NCBI GenBank assembly: GCA_910577815.1
Contig: CAJTNO010000004.1
Span: forward strand, 1 to 64,000
Length of the DNA stretch: 64,000 nucleotides
Direction: 5' to 3'
Origin: an uncultured Christensenella sp.
GTDB lineage: Bacteria; Bacillota; Clostridia; Christensenellales; CAG-917
The translations under genes and the position numbers were made by a program. The number at the start of each line of letters is the position of its first letter. Within the stretch, counting starts at the first letter, position 1. Of this stretch, positions 25,697 to 33,732 are shown one piece after another. The notes below the pieces were generated by a model that worked only from the letters and a program-made list of their open reading frames with translations, did no database searches and was not told the origin of the DNA.

Positions 25697-26281
25697 ATGA
25701 AAATAGCACTTGCTACAAACAACAAGCACAAATTGGAAGAAATCCGTGCCATACTCAACGGCTGCTTCGAGCAGATTCTCTCCCTGTCCGAGCTTGGACT
25801 TGACATAGAAATAGAGGAAACGGGCGCAACTCTTGAAGAGAACGCCCTGATTAAAGCAAGAGAAATAGTACGTCTTACAGGTATGCCCGCGCTTGCGGAC
25901 GACACAGGGCTTATGGTTGACGCGCTCGGCGGCGCGCCGGGAGTTTATTCCGCACGCTATGCAGGCGAAGCGCACGACGACAAATCCAACAGACAATTAC
26001 TTCTTAAAAATCTTGAAAATGCTCCCGACCGCTCAGCGCATTTCGGAACGGTTATAGCCGTTTGCTATCCCGACGGAAGCTATCTGACCGCAGAAGGTCG
26101 CGTGGACGGAAAAATTATTTTTGAAGAACGCGGCGAAGGCGGCTTCGGCTACGACAGCCTATTCTATTCGGAGGAAATAGGAAAAACCTTTGCCGAGGCT
26201 ACTCCCGAGGAGAAAAACTCTATAAGTCACAGAGGCAGAGCCTTACGCGCTATGCTTGAAAAGTTAAAAGCTCAGGCTTAA
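25697..26281 (+). CDS. rdgB: XTP/dITP pyrophosphatase, RdgB/HAM1 family
   Basis: It hydrolyses non-canonical purine nucleoside triphosphates such as XTP and dITP to monophosphates, keeping them out of DNA. The N-terminal ATNNKHKLEEIRAIL, the ETGATLEENALIKAREI segment near residue 39 and ADDTGLMVDALGGAPGVYSARYAGE near 66-90 are diagnostic, as are EGGFGYDSLFY and SHRGRAL near the C-terminus. The length of 194 is normal. GAGG lies seven bases before the ATG. The stop is 2 bp from the next gene, a YfcE-type phosphoesterase, a pairing seen in many Firmicutes. Confidence 0.96.
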   Translation: MKIALATNNKHKLEEIRAILNGCFEQILSLSELGLDIEIEETGATLEENALIKAREIVRLTGMPALADDTGLMVDALGGAPGVYSARYAGEAHDDKSNRQLLLKNLENAPDRSAHFGTVIAVCYPDGSYLTAEGRVDGKIIFEERGEGGFGYDSLFYSEEIGKTFAEATPEEKNSISHRGRALRAMLEKLKAQA

Positions 26282-26283
26282 TT

Positions 26284-26751
26284 ATGCGCACTATTCTCGC
26301 TTTTTCCGACAGTCACAGCACGCGGCTTCCTCAAAAGTTGGTTTCAGTTGCAAACGAGTCTGATTACGTATTCTTTCTCGGAGACGGAGTAGGCGCGCTC
26401 GGCGACCTGTTATTTTTAAAAAATCTTTATGCGGTTGACGGGAATTGCGACACCCCGTGCTTCGGCAATGAAAAAATAATAGAAATCGATGGTGTACGCA
26501 TACTCCTTACACACGGGCACAAGCATTCGGTCAAGCGGGATTTACTTCCGCTTGCACTGTATGCCAAAGAAAAAGACTGTCGGGCGGTTTTTTACGGACA
26601 TACTCATACTGCGCGCATTGACGAATACCAAGACGTAACGCTTATTTGTCCCGGTTCCCCAAGCTTTCCGCAATATAGCGAAGCGTCCTATGCATATGCA
26701 GTTGCGCATAACGGAAAGCTGACCGTTAAAATTGTAAATATCAACAATTAA
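26284..26751 (+). CDS. YfcE/MJ0936-type metallophosphoesterase
   Basis: A 155-residue calcineurin-like phosphoesterase. Metal-binding motifs are all visible: AFSDSHS at residue 5-11, FLGDG near 31, VDGNCD near 55, LTHGHKHS near 76 and YGHTHTARID near 100. Such proteins hydrolyse phosphodiesters with Mn or Ni; the physiological substrate is unknown. It is 2 bp downstream of rdgB and translationally coupled (AGG is weak and lies inside the rdgB end). No terminator is obvious before the next promoter at 26796. Confidence 0.92.
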   Translation: MRTILAFSDSHSTRLPQKLVSVANESDYVFFLGDGVGALGDLLFLKNLYAVDGNCDTPCFGNEKIIEIDGVRILLTHGHKHSVKRDLLPLALYAKEKDCRAVFYGHTHTARIDEYQDVTLICPGSPSFPQYSEASYAYAVAHNGKLTVKIVNINN

Positions 26752-26795
26752 ATCCTTCCCTCTTATTGCCTTAATTTGGAATTTATCCAAAATAC

Positions 26796-26824
26796 TTGCA
26801 CTATACTTTAGTAATTATTATAAT
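26796..26824 (+). promoter_or_regulatory. Promoter of the BspA-like lipoprotein gene
   Basis: TTGCAC (26796-26801), a 17-bp spacer and a perfect TATAAT (26819-26824) give a strong sigma-A promoter. The leader of about 86 bases carries GAGG eight bases before the ATG. Confidence 0.65.
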
Positions 26825-26916
26825 ATTATAATAGGTTGATGATTTAATAATATGTCATCCTCCTGTAAATCGAATATGAAATAAATAAAGTTATTATAGG
26901 ATTTGAGGAACGGACA

Positions 26917-28575
26917 ATGAAAAAACGTTTATCGGTATTATTAACGACTTTAATTATGCTAACGGCTTTGACGCTGACGGTAGGCTGTAATAGTCTTAGC
27001 GATGATAGCTCAAACGGAAGCGGCGACAATACAGGCAATGGAACTACGCAAGAACACACCCACACCTTTGCAACAGATTGGTCTAATGACGGCGAATATC
27101 ATTGGTATGACGCTACTTGCGAGCATAACGTAACCGACAAAAAAGCAAAGCACACCTTTGATGAAAATAATATGTGTTCCGTGTGCAAATACTACGCGAC
27201 AGACGGATTTATATTCGAGTTAAACTCGGATAACAGCGCATACACGATAAAAGGCTTAGAAGAAGGCGCAAATAAAACTCAGCTTGTTATACCCTCGGTT
27301 TATAACGGAAAGCCCGTAACGGCTATTGAAAAAAACGCCTTTAAGGATTGCGACAATTTAACAAGCGTAAGAATTTCTCCAAATATAAACAGCATTGGCG
27401 CTTTTGCTTTTGACGGCTGTACAGGTTTAAATGGAGTATACATCGCCGACCTTTCAAGCTGGTGCAACATTGACTTTAAAGGAACAGCTTCAAATCCATT
27501 GGAATGCGCACAAAAATTATATCTTAACGACGTATTAGTCACAAGACTTGAAATACCCGCAGATATAACCTTACTTGACAGTTATGCGTTTTATAATTGC
27601 AATGATATTTCCGAGTTATCCGTAAGCACATACAATACAGTGTATAAAAGCGAAAACAACTGTATTATCGAAAAAGAAACAAACAGATTGGTATTCGGCT
27701 GTAAAAACAGCGTCATTCCAGAGTACGTTACCGCTATCGGCACATCGGCATTTGAGAGCTGCAAAGGGCTTAAAAGTATTGTAATTCCGCAAAGTGTAAA
27801 AAGCTTAGGCTTCAATGCCTTTAAGAATTGCACAACTCTTACGGCTGTAGAAATGCCATCTGAAATGACGAGCATACTTGACGACGCATTTAAAAATTGC
27901 AGCAGTCTTAAAAGCATAAGCATTCCTAAGGGAATAATCAGCATACGCAACGGAGTTTTTTCGGGATGCAGCAGCTTGACAAATATAGACATCCCCGAAG
28001 GAATTACTGAAATACATTCTTTAGCCTTTGCATTTTGCAGAAGCCTTACGCGTATAACGCTACCAAGTAGCATTACCGACATCCAAAGCTTTGCTTTTGT
28101 CGATTGCAGAGCACTTACGATTTATTGCGAAGCGGTTGATAAACCCATCTACGGCAATTGGGATAGCAGCTGGAACAGCTCCTGCCCCGTCGTTTGGGAT
28201 TATAAGAATAACGATATAGCGGATGACGGAAACATTTATTATGTTGCCGACAACGGCTTGAGATATGCTTTAAAGGATGGCATCGCAGAGCTGACAAATC
28301 AACCTGATAATATCAGCGGAGAAAAAATCATTTCTACCGATATTAATTACAAGGGCGCAAATTATAATGTAACCGGAATTAAATCCGAGGCATTCAGAAG
28401 CTGCAAAAAGCTTACGGGAATAATAATTCCGTTATGTATCACAAACATAGAAAGCAAAGCGTTTGTTTACTGCGACAATCTTACTATTTATTGCGAGATT
28501 CAAAGCAAACCGAACTCCTGGAGTTTATGGTGGAACGAAGACAGCCTACCCGTAATATGGGGATATTCGGTATAA
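26917..28575 (+). CDS. BspA-like leucine-rich-repeat lipoprotein
   Basis: The N-terminus is a lipoprotein signal peptide with lipobox LTVGC (cysteine near residue 24), so it should be anchored outside the cell by Lgt. A short His/Cys segment (HTHTFATDWSNDGEYHWY, then CEH...CSVC) precedes six or more LRR_5 repeats of the BspA/TpLRR kind (AFKNCTTLTAVEMP, SLKSISIPKGIISIRNGVFSGC, SLTNIDIPEGI) from about 118 to 400 and again at 480-530. These repeats are typical of surface proteins in gut and oral Firmicutes. Binding partner unknown. It has its own promoter and terminator. Confidence 0.88.
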   Translation: MKKRLSVLLTTLIMLTALTLTVGCNSLSDDSSNGSGDNTGNGTTQEHTHTFATDWSNDGEYHWYDATCEHNVTDKKAKHTFDENNMCSVCKYYATDGFIFELNSDNSAYTIKGLEEGANKTQLVIPSVYNGKPVTAIEKNAFKDCDNLTSVRISPNINSIGAFAFDGCTGLNGVYIADLSSWCNIDFKGTASNPLECAQKLYLNDVLVTRLEIPADITLLDSYAFYNCNDISELSVSTYNTVYKSENNCIIEKETNRLVFGCKNSVIPEYVTAIGTSAFESCKGLKSIVIPQSVKSLGFNAFKNCTTLTAVEMPSEMTSILDDAFKNCSSLKSISIPKGIISIRNGVFSGCSSLTNIDIPEGITEIHSLAFAFCRSLTRITLPSSITDIQSFAFVDCRALTIYCEAVDKPIYGNWDSSWNSSCPVVWDYKNNDIADDGNIYYVADNGLRYALKDGIAELTNQPDNISGEKIISTDINYKGANYNVTGIKSEAFRSCKKLTGIIIPLCITNIESKAFVYCDNLTIYCEIQSKPNSWSLWWNEDSLPVIWGYSV

Positions 28576-28720
28576 TACTATTTTACGTGTCGGATTTTGA
28601 CTACTTTTGTCGAATAAAAAAAATCTTGTTGAAATGTGTTGCATTTGTAATTTATATGGATTATTATGACAACACGAACTTGCTTACACCTTGTTTTAAC
28701 TCCTTAGAAATTAGCAAGTT

Positions 28721-28745
28721 AAAGGATGCAATTTGCATCCTTTTT
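28721..28745 (+). terminator. Terminator after the BspA-like gene
   Basis: AAAGGATGCA and TTGCATCCTTT form a tight hairpin followed by a T-run. It lies 146 bp past the stop codon. Confidence 0.75.
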
Positions 28746-28779
28746 CTCTATGCAAAACTACTTATAAATTGAATAAAGC

Positions 28780-29131
28780 AAAAACCCGCCTTAAGGACGG
28801 GTTTTTGGTGACCCACCGGAGATTCGTAGGCGTGTCCAGCGGACCGCCGTAATAGCGAGCGCGTGAGTTTACTTACTTAGCGAGCGTCAGTCCGGATTAG
28901 GAGTTCGCCACACATAGTGTGGGCGCAATTTTATTGCGCAATCTCGGTGGTATGCAAAAACCCGCCCTACGGACGGGTTTTTGGTGACCCACCGGAGATT
29001 CGTAGGCGTGTCCAGCGGACCGCCGTAATAGCGAGCGCGTGAGTTTACTTACTTAGCGAGCGTCAGTCCGGATTAGGAGTTCGCCACACATAGTGTGGGC
29101 GCAATTTTATTGCGCAATCTCGGTGGTATGC
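28780..29131 (-). repeat. Two tandem 176-bp units carrying a copied tRNA-Lys 3' end and terminator
   Basis: Unit 1 is 28780-28955 and unit 2 is 28956-29131. They are nearly identical, differing mainly in the terminator loop (TTAA against CTAC). Each holds the terminator stem AAAAACCCG...CGGGTTTTT, then a 21-bp copy of the 3' end of tRNA-Lys including CCA, then about 128 bp of non-tRNA sequence with several hairpins: GGCG-GTCC/GGAC-CGCC at 28829-28848, CCACAC/GTGTGG at 28908-28922 and GCGCAA/TTGCGC at 28923-28939. The third terminator copy is followed by the intact tRNA. The pattern resembles att-site scars or a tandem mini-element. No protein is encoded. Confidence 0.85.
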
Positions 29132-29158
29132 AAAAACCCGCCCTACGGACGGGTTTTT
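29132..29158 (-). terminator. Terminator of the tRNA operon
   Basis: AAAAACCCGCCCTACGGACG and the following GGTTTTT form a stem that begins at the last base of the CCA end of tRNA-Lys, with a T-run on the minus strand. Two further copies lie in the downstream 176-bp units. Confidence 0.8.
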
Positions 29159-29233
29159 GGTGACCCACCGGAGATTCGAACTCCGGACCATCGCATTAAA
29201 AGTGCGGTGCTCTACCGGCTGAGCTAGTGAGTC
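29158..29233 (-). tRNA. tRNA-Lys (UUU)
   Basis: A 76-base cloverleaf with CCA encoded. Acceptor GACTCAC pairs with GTGGGTC (one G-U), the anticodon loop is CTTTTAA giving UUU, and the T-loop is GTTCGAATC. It is the last gene of a five-tRNA operon. Its 3' end is duplicated twice downstream. Confidence 0.95.
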
Positions 29234-29235
29234 AT

Positions 29236-29310
29236 TGGCAGGGGTAGCTGGATTTGAACCAACGAATGTCAGAATCAAAATCTGATGCCTTACCGCTTGG
29301 CGATACCCCT
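29236..29310 (-). tRNA. tRNA-Gln (UUG)
   Basis: A 75-base cloverleaf with CCA encoded. Acceptor AGGGGTA pairs with TACCCCT, and the loop TTTTGAT places UUG as anticodon. It starts two bases before tRNA-Lys in the operon. Confidence 0.95.
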
Positions 29311-29416
29311 ATTAAAATATTATAGCCTGCATAACTGCAATGCTATAACCGTTTTCGCTGTAAACTCAAGCGGATTGCTTTGGCTCAACCCATTGCGACT
29401 ACAATGAGTTGAGCTG

Positions 29417-29494
29417 TGGGGTGAATAGTGGGATTCGAACCCACGGCCTCCAGGGCCACAACCTGGCGCGCTAACCAACTGCGCTATATCCACC
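29417..29494 (-). tRNA. tRNA-His (GUG)
   Basis: The anticodon loop TTGTGGC gives GUG. The extra 5' G (29494) opposite C73 is encoded, as expected for tRNA-His, and CCA is present. A 106-bp spacer separates it from tRNA-Gln. Confidence 0.94.
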
Positions 29495-29498
29495 GTTC

Positions 29499-29575
29499 TG
29501 GCGAGCCTGAAGGGATTCGAACCCCCGACACACGGCTTAGAAGGCCGTTGCTCTATCCTGCTGAGCTACAGGCTC
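29499..29575 (-). tRNA. tRNA-Arg (UCU)
   Basis: A 77-base cloverleaf with CCA. Acceptor GAGCCTG pairs with CAGGCTC, and the loop CTTCTAA gives UCU. Confidence 0.95.
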
Positions 29576-29610
29576 AAACACCTTAAAGGCGCAAGCACTC
29601 TCAGAGTGTA

Positions 29611-29684
29611 TGGAGCGGGTGATGGGAATCGGACCCACGCAATCAGCTTGGAAGGCTGAGATTCTACCATTGAACTACACCCGC
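29611..29684 (-). tRNA. tRNA-Gly (UCC)
   Basis: A 74-base cloverleaf with CCA. Acceptor GCGGGTG pairs with CACCCGC, and the loop CTTCCAA gives UCC. First tRNA of the operon. Confidence 0.95.
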
Positions 29685-29765
29685 ACGGTTCAGATAAACA
29701 ACGACTGACACAAGACAATGCCGTTATTTGTCGGTGGACGCAATAAAATTATTTAATGCTTGAAA

Positions 29766-29794
29766 ATATTACCATATCCGACGAATGATGTCAA
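29766..29794 (-). promoter_or_regulatory. Promoter of the tRNA operon
   Basis: On the minus strand a perfect TTGACA (29789-29794), a 17-bp spacer and TAATAT (29766-29771) predict a start near 29759, about 75 bases before tRNA-Gly. Confidence 0.65.
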
Positions 29795-29868
29795 CAGAAT
29801 TAAAGCGAGTTTTTAATTTAAGAGGATAAAATAGCATTAACAAGCGCGCCGCGAGGCGCAAACCGCTA

Positions 29869-29897
29869 TTGCAAGATTAAACTTAGTATGCTAATAT
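29869..29897 (+). promoter_or_regulatory. Promoter of the hypothetical gene at 29914
   Basis: TTGCAA (29869-29874), a 17-bp spacer and TAATAT (29892-29897) predict a start near 29904. That leaves a leader of only about ten bases holding the GAGG ribosome site. Confidence 0.45.
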
Positions 29898-29913
29898 AAA
29901 ATACGAGGTATAT

Positions 29914-30369
29914 ATGGACAAATTGAGGATTTACATAACCAAGAAAAATCAAATCTGGACGATGGGAGAAAAAGAGGCGTTGCTTGAATATCTGGACGGA
30001 GAGGATGACGAAATTCTGCAATTTGCGGTTCCCGATAAGGACTTTGCCATTATCCTTAAAAATGATTTGACCTACTCGGTGGTAAGCACGCGGCAGGAAG
30101 CGGTAGATTTTATTTCAAACATATACAGAAACTACAGTGTTTATCAGAATAATGACGACCGCAGCTACATAACGCGAGACGACCACGAACGCAAATATTT
30201 TACGTCGGCAGACGCACAGGCGGACGGCGTATTCGATTATATCTTTGTTCCAAAGGGCAAGTATTACATAACCAAATACGGCAAAATATTTGCCGTAGGC
30301 AATTCCGAGCAGGAAATGCAACAAAAGATGTACGAGCATTATAAGGCAAAGTATACGTTTTCCTATTAA
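29914..30369 (+). CDS. Hypothetical soluble protein, 151 aa
   Basis: I do not recognise a family. The protein has no signal peptide or membrane segment, is rich in Tyr, Lys and Asp/Glu, and looks like a compact alpha/beta cytoplasmic protein (FAIILKNDLTYSVVSTRQEAVDFI near 47-70; FDYIFVPKGKYYITKYGKIFAV near 107-128). The repeated KYYITKYGK-like strands suggest a beta-sheet. GAGG six bases before the ATG and a plausible promoter support it as a real gene. It stands alone between the tRNA operon and the convergent spoIVA. Confidence 0.7.
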   Translation: MDKLRIYITKKNQIWTMGEKEALLEYLDGEDDEILQFAVPDKDFAIILKNDLTYSVVSTRQEAVDFISNIYRNYSVYQNNDDRSYITRDDHERKYFTSADAQADGVFDYIFVPKGKYYITKYGKIFAVGNSEQEMQQKMYEHYKAKYTFSY

Positions 30370-30410
30370 CAATTCCGTTAAAATCACAACTCAGCCGGTT
30401 ATTTTTTAAA

Positions 30411-30433
30411 CGCCCGCCGAAATCGGCGGGCGC
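30411..30433. terminator. Hairpin between convergent genes
   Basis: CGCCCGCCGA and TCGGCGGGCG form a very GC-rich stem with a two-base loop. On the minus strand it is followed by TTTAAAAAATAA, which fits the end of spoIVA. It may also serve the plus-strand gene. Confidence 0.6.
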
Positions 30434-30532
30434 ATATCGCATATTGGCGAACTCTCTTTTGCAAACGGTGTTCTGATTTTAGTTTAAGATATATTTCACC
30501 TATATAACCGTGGGCTTATTATTTTCAGTAGC

Positions 30533-32011
30533 TCAGAGTAAAATACATATTACTCCGCCCTTGCCCTCGTTTACTATTCTGCCAAGCGTACGGCGCAGCT
30601 TCTGCTCCGCGTCGCCGGGAACGGTATGCAGCTTATTGTTTATGCCGTCGGCAACAAGCGAGCTTAAGGACCTGCCGAAGATGTTTGTATCCCATATCGC
30701 CTGCTTATCGTTTTCAAAATCGGAAAGCATATTGTCTACGAAATCCTTGCTCTGCTCTTCGCTGCCTATAAGCGGACTTACCTCCGTTTCGACGTCCACC
30801 TTCATAATGTGCAGGGACGGCGCGTGCGCTTTAAGCTGTACTCCGTATTGCTGTCCCTGTCTTAAGACGGACGGCTCCTGAAGCTCGATTTCATCCATAG
30901 TGGGCAGAACTATGCCATAGCCGAGAGTATCCACCTGCTCGAGCGCAACCTGTAGCTTTTCGATTTTATCTCTGCCCTTCGTAAGCTTTTTAAGCTGAGC
31001 AAGCAAATCGAAATCATCTGTTACGTCTATGCCGCATTCCTCGCTTGCAACCTTAAAGAACACTCCTTCCTTGGGCGCGAGCTGAACCTCTATCTTACCC
31101 TTGCCTGCATCGAGATTGATAGCGGAAGGCTCCTGCCAATATTCCGTAGATTTGAAGAACGTGTCGATATGCTCGTAGTCCTTCATCTTGCTTACGTTAT
31201 CTCCGACTCCGCGCACTATGTCAACAAGCTCCTTGACGACGTCGCTGTCCATAGGAAGCGCGCGAACCCAACGCGGCAAATCGAAGTCTATCATAGTGAC
31301 TGCAAACTCGAGAAGAATTGTTTCCAATATCTCTGTTATATCCTGCTCGTCAAGCTCTACCGCGTTCTTTACAAGCACGGGCGCGTCATACTTTGCGGAC
31401 AGCTCATCCTTAAGCTGTTTAGCCTCGGACGAATTTACGTCGGCAACGTTAAGGATAATTGCAAAGGGCTTGCCGCACTCCTTAAGCTCTCTTACGACGC
31501 GCTCCTCAGCCTCGACGTATTCCTCGCGCGAGATGTTAGAAAAGCTGCCGTCCGTAGTCACGGCAAGAGCTATGGTGCTATGCTCCTTGATAACCTTCTG
31601 CGTGCCGATTTCCGCCGCTTTGGAAAACGGAATCTGTTCCTCGGACCAAGGCGTGGAAACCATACGCTCCTTACCGTCCTCCTCCGCTCCGAGCGCGCCT
31701 GCGACAAGATATCCGACGCAATCTATAAGACGCATATTAACTGCCAGATTATCACCCACAGGCACGCGTACCGCCTCATTAGGCACAAAGCGCGGTTGCG
31801 TTGTCATAATGGTTTTGCCGTCCGCCGACTGCGGAATTTCGTCAATAGCCCTGCTGCGCTCGTCGGGATTTTCTATGCCGTCCACAACGAGCTTTTGCAT
31901 CACTTGCTTGATAAGCGTGGACTTACCCGTGCGTACGGGACCGACCACTCCCACGTAAACGTCGCCGCCCGTGCGAGATGCAATATCACGATAAAGGTCA
32001 AATTTATCCAT
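30533..32011 (-). CDS. spoIVA: Stage IV sporulation protein A
   Basis: SpoIVA is the ATPase that polymerises on the forespore surface as the base of the spore coat. From ATG 32011 the product has 492 residues, the same as the Bacillus protein, and starts MDKFDLYRDIASRTGGDVYVG. Walker A is GPVRTGKSTL near residue 24. The C-terminus GGVICILL is the conserved tail needed for localisation. The frame extends four codons further to a TTG, but the GGAGGA ribosome site lies in that extension, fixing the ATG. A sigma-E-like promoter sits 25-53 bases upstream. Its presence is strong evidence for an endospore former. Confidence 0.97.
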   Translation of the reverse strand: MDKFDLYRDIASRTGGDVYVGVVGPVRTGKSTLIKQVMQKLVVDGIENPDERSRAIDEIPQSADGKTIMTTQPRFVPNEAVRVPVGDNLAVNMRLIDCVGYLVAGALGAEEDGKERMVSTPWSEEQIPFSKAAEIGTQKVIKEHSTIALAVTTDGSFSNISREEYVEAEERVVRELKECGKPFAIILNVADVNSSEAKQLKDELSAKYDAPVLVKNAVELDEQDITEILETILLEFAVTMIDFDLPRWVRALPMDSDVVKELVDIVRGVGDNVSKMKDYEHIDTFFKSTEYWQEPSAINLDAGKGKIEVQLAPKEGVFFKVASEECGIDVTDDFDLLAQLKKLTKGRDKIEKLQVALEQVDTLGYGIVLPTMDEIELQEPSVLRQGQQYGVQLKAHAPSLHIMKVDVETEVSPLIGSEEQSKDFVDNMLSDFENDKQAIWDTNIFGRSLSSLVADGINNKLHTVPGDAEQKLRRTLGRIVNEGKGGVICILL

Positions 32012-32035
32012 AAACTCCTCCAACTTGGTTTGTAA

Positions 32036-32064
32036 AACCTATGAGGCTTTCGGACAATTTATGA
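32036..32064 (-). promoter_or_regulatory. Sigma-E-like promoter of spoIVA
   Basis: On the minus strand TCATAAA (32058-32064), a 14-bp spacer and CATAGGTT (32036-32043) fit the sigma-E pattern (xxATAtt, 14-15, CATACAxT). The predicted start is about 20 bases before the spoIVA ATG. The rest of 32065-32320 is very AT-rich with no gene. Confidence 0.55.
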
Positions 32065-32320
32065 CAAAGCTTAAATATTTATTTTGCAATCGCCGCTAAT
32101 TTTCTTACAGTGCTTAATAGCAACTTTAAAATATGCAATTAGGATATTTTATATATAAACATATAATATATAGTAAAAAATCAAATATTTATAAACATAT
32201 CAGACTATTATAAAAATACAGATATTTTATAATACTTTATCGGCTTTATAGTTATAGCACCATATAAAATAAGCTTTTTATTTAGCCTATTACTTTAATT
32301 GATTTATTTTGTCGGAACAT

Positions 32321-32363
32321 ATTTAAATAAACCCGCCGTAAAATACGGCGGGTTTATTTAAAT
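32321..32363 (-). terminator. Terminator after the aminotransferase gene, 20-bp perfect arms
   Basis: Bases 32321-32340 are the exact inverse of 32344-32363, with a three-base loop and the GC-rich part (ACCCGCCGTA) at the loop. T residues flank both sides. It ends the long minus-strand run that begins at RNase J. Confidence 0.85.
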
Positions 32364-32395
32364 CTTCACTGTTTAGTCGAGTTTTATGTTTAATA

Positions 32396-33661
32396 TTATA
32401 AATACAATTCTAAAATAGCGAGTTTTATAGAACAGATTAGCACTCTCATAGCAAATTCCATCTCGTCAAGATTGGGCACCGATGGCGCTATCCTGATATT
32501 TTGATTGTCAACGTCGCGCATATACGGATACGTCGAACCTGCGGCGGTAAACTTAACGCCCGCCTCCATAGCAAGCTCCACAACGCGCTTCGCTACGCCC
32601 TTTACATCAAGAGAAATAAAATATCCTCCGCGCGGCTTACTCCATTTTACATACTCGCAACCGTTAAACTCCTCGCCAAGCATTTTGTCGCAAAGCTCGA
32701 ATTTAGGACGCAGTATATCCGCGTGCCTCTCCATTATGCGCTTTATATTTTCGACATTCTTTAAAAACGCAACGTGCATAACCTGATTTACCTTGTTGGG
32801 ATTTATCTGCTTGTAGAAAGTCTTTTTTAATACGTCCTCCACGTTTGCCCTGCTTGCGGCAAGCGCGGCAACGCCGCTGCCCGCAAACGTAATCTTTGAG
32901 GTGGATACCAGCTCGTATATCATATCCTCGCTGCCGAACTCTCTTGCGGCTTCAAATATGTTGAGCAGTCTGTCCGTATCTTCGTACAGTCCGTGAACCA
33001 AATACGCGTTATCCCAAAGCACTCTGAAATCCTTTGCAAGAGGTCTGAGCCCCGCTATGCGTTTAACGGTTTCATCGCTGTAAACTATGCCCGTAGGATT
33101 TGAATATTTGGGAACACACCATATTCCCTTTATGCTTGCGTCCTCGGCGACAAGTCTTTCTACCGTATCCATATCGGGGCCGCATTCGGTCATAGGAACG
33201 GTTATCATCTCTATACCGAAATTCTGACAAATAGAAAAATGCCTGTCGTAGCCCGGAGACGGACATAAAAACCTGACAGCTTCAAGCTTGTTCCAAGGCG
33301 TAGAACCCATTATGCCGAACTGCATAGCAAATTGGATAAGGTTGTACATTATATCAAGCGAGCTTCCGTCAAACACAACTATCTCGTCGCTGTTGACCTC
33401 GAGCAGCTCTGCAAACAACTCTCTCGCAGGCTTTATACCGGCAGGCTCGCCGTAGTTGCGCGCGTCCAAGCCGTCGTAAATATAATCGTAATCTCCCGCC
33501 GCCTTAAGCATAGGCATAGCTATTTCAAGCTGGTCCTTAGATGGACGACCTCTGGTCATATCCACATTTACACCCTTGCTCTTTAACTGAATATATCTTT
33601 TCTGTTCTTCCTCATACGCAGTCTTAATTTGCGCTGCGGACATATTTTTATAATCTGCCAT
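32396..33661 (-). CDS. PLP-dependent aminotransferase, type Ic aspartate aminotransferase-like
   Basis: A class I/II fold aminotransferase of 421 residues. VNVDMTRGRPSKDQLEIAMPML near residue 31 is typical of the PF12897-type (subgroup Ic) aspartate aminotransferases. FDGSSLDIMYNLI is the PLP phosphate region near 98, GIWCVPKYSNPTGIVYSDE near 173 carries the NPTG motif, and STSKITFAGSGVAAL near 248 holds the PLP lysine. The amino donor is not proven; aspartate or a related acid is likely. GAGGA precedes the ATG. Last gene of the run RNase J - glycosyltransferase - TIGR03279 - Der - aminotransferase, 71 bp after der. Confidence 0.88.
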   Translation of the reverse strand: MADYKNMSAAQIKTAYEEEQKRYIQLKSKGVNVDMTRGRPSKDQLEIAMPMLKAAGDYDYIYDGLDARNYGEPAGIKPARELFAELLEVNSDEIVVFDGSSLDIMYNLIQFAMQFGIMGSTPWNKLEAVRFLCPSPGYDRHFSICQNFGIEMITVPMTECGPDMDTVERLVAEDASIKGIWCVPKYSNPTGIVYSDETVKRIAGLRPLAKDFRVLWDNAYLVHGLYEDTDRLLNIFEAAREFGSEDMIYELVSTSKITFAGSGVAALAASRANVEDVLKKTFYKQINPNKVNQVMHVAFLKNVENIKRIMERHADILRPKFELCDKMLGEEFNGCEYVKWSKPRGGYFISLDVKGVAKRVVELAMEAGVKFTAAGSTYPYMRDVDNQNIRIAPSVPNLDEMEFAMRVLICSIKLAILELYL

Positions 33662-33732
33662 ATCTATCCTCGTATTTCAATTACTCTACTATATTATAAG
33701 TGTAACGTTTATCGGTTGTTTACCGTCTTCAT

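Noticed and set aside
28434..28772. 112-codon plus-strand frame across the end of the BspA-like gene
   Set aside because: It overlaps the LRR coding frame and runs into the terminator; composition is that of a shadow frame.
28780..29131. CRISPR array
   Set aside because: Units are 176 bp and almost identical throughout, with no unique spacers and only two copies.
29158..29178. tRNA-Lys 3' end as attachment site of the conjugative element at 51 kb
   Set aside because: The element encodes serine recombinases, not a tyrosine integrase, and lies 22 kb away with ordinary chromosomal genes between.
29063..29278. 71-codon frame across tRNA-Lys and the 176-bp repeat
   Set aside because: It is the antisense or sense reading of tRNA sequence and repeat, a common false ORF.
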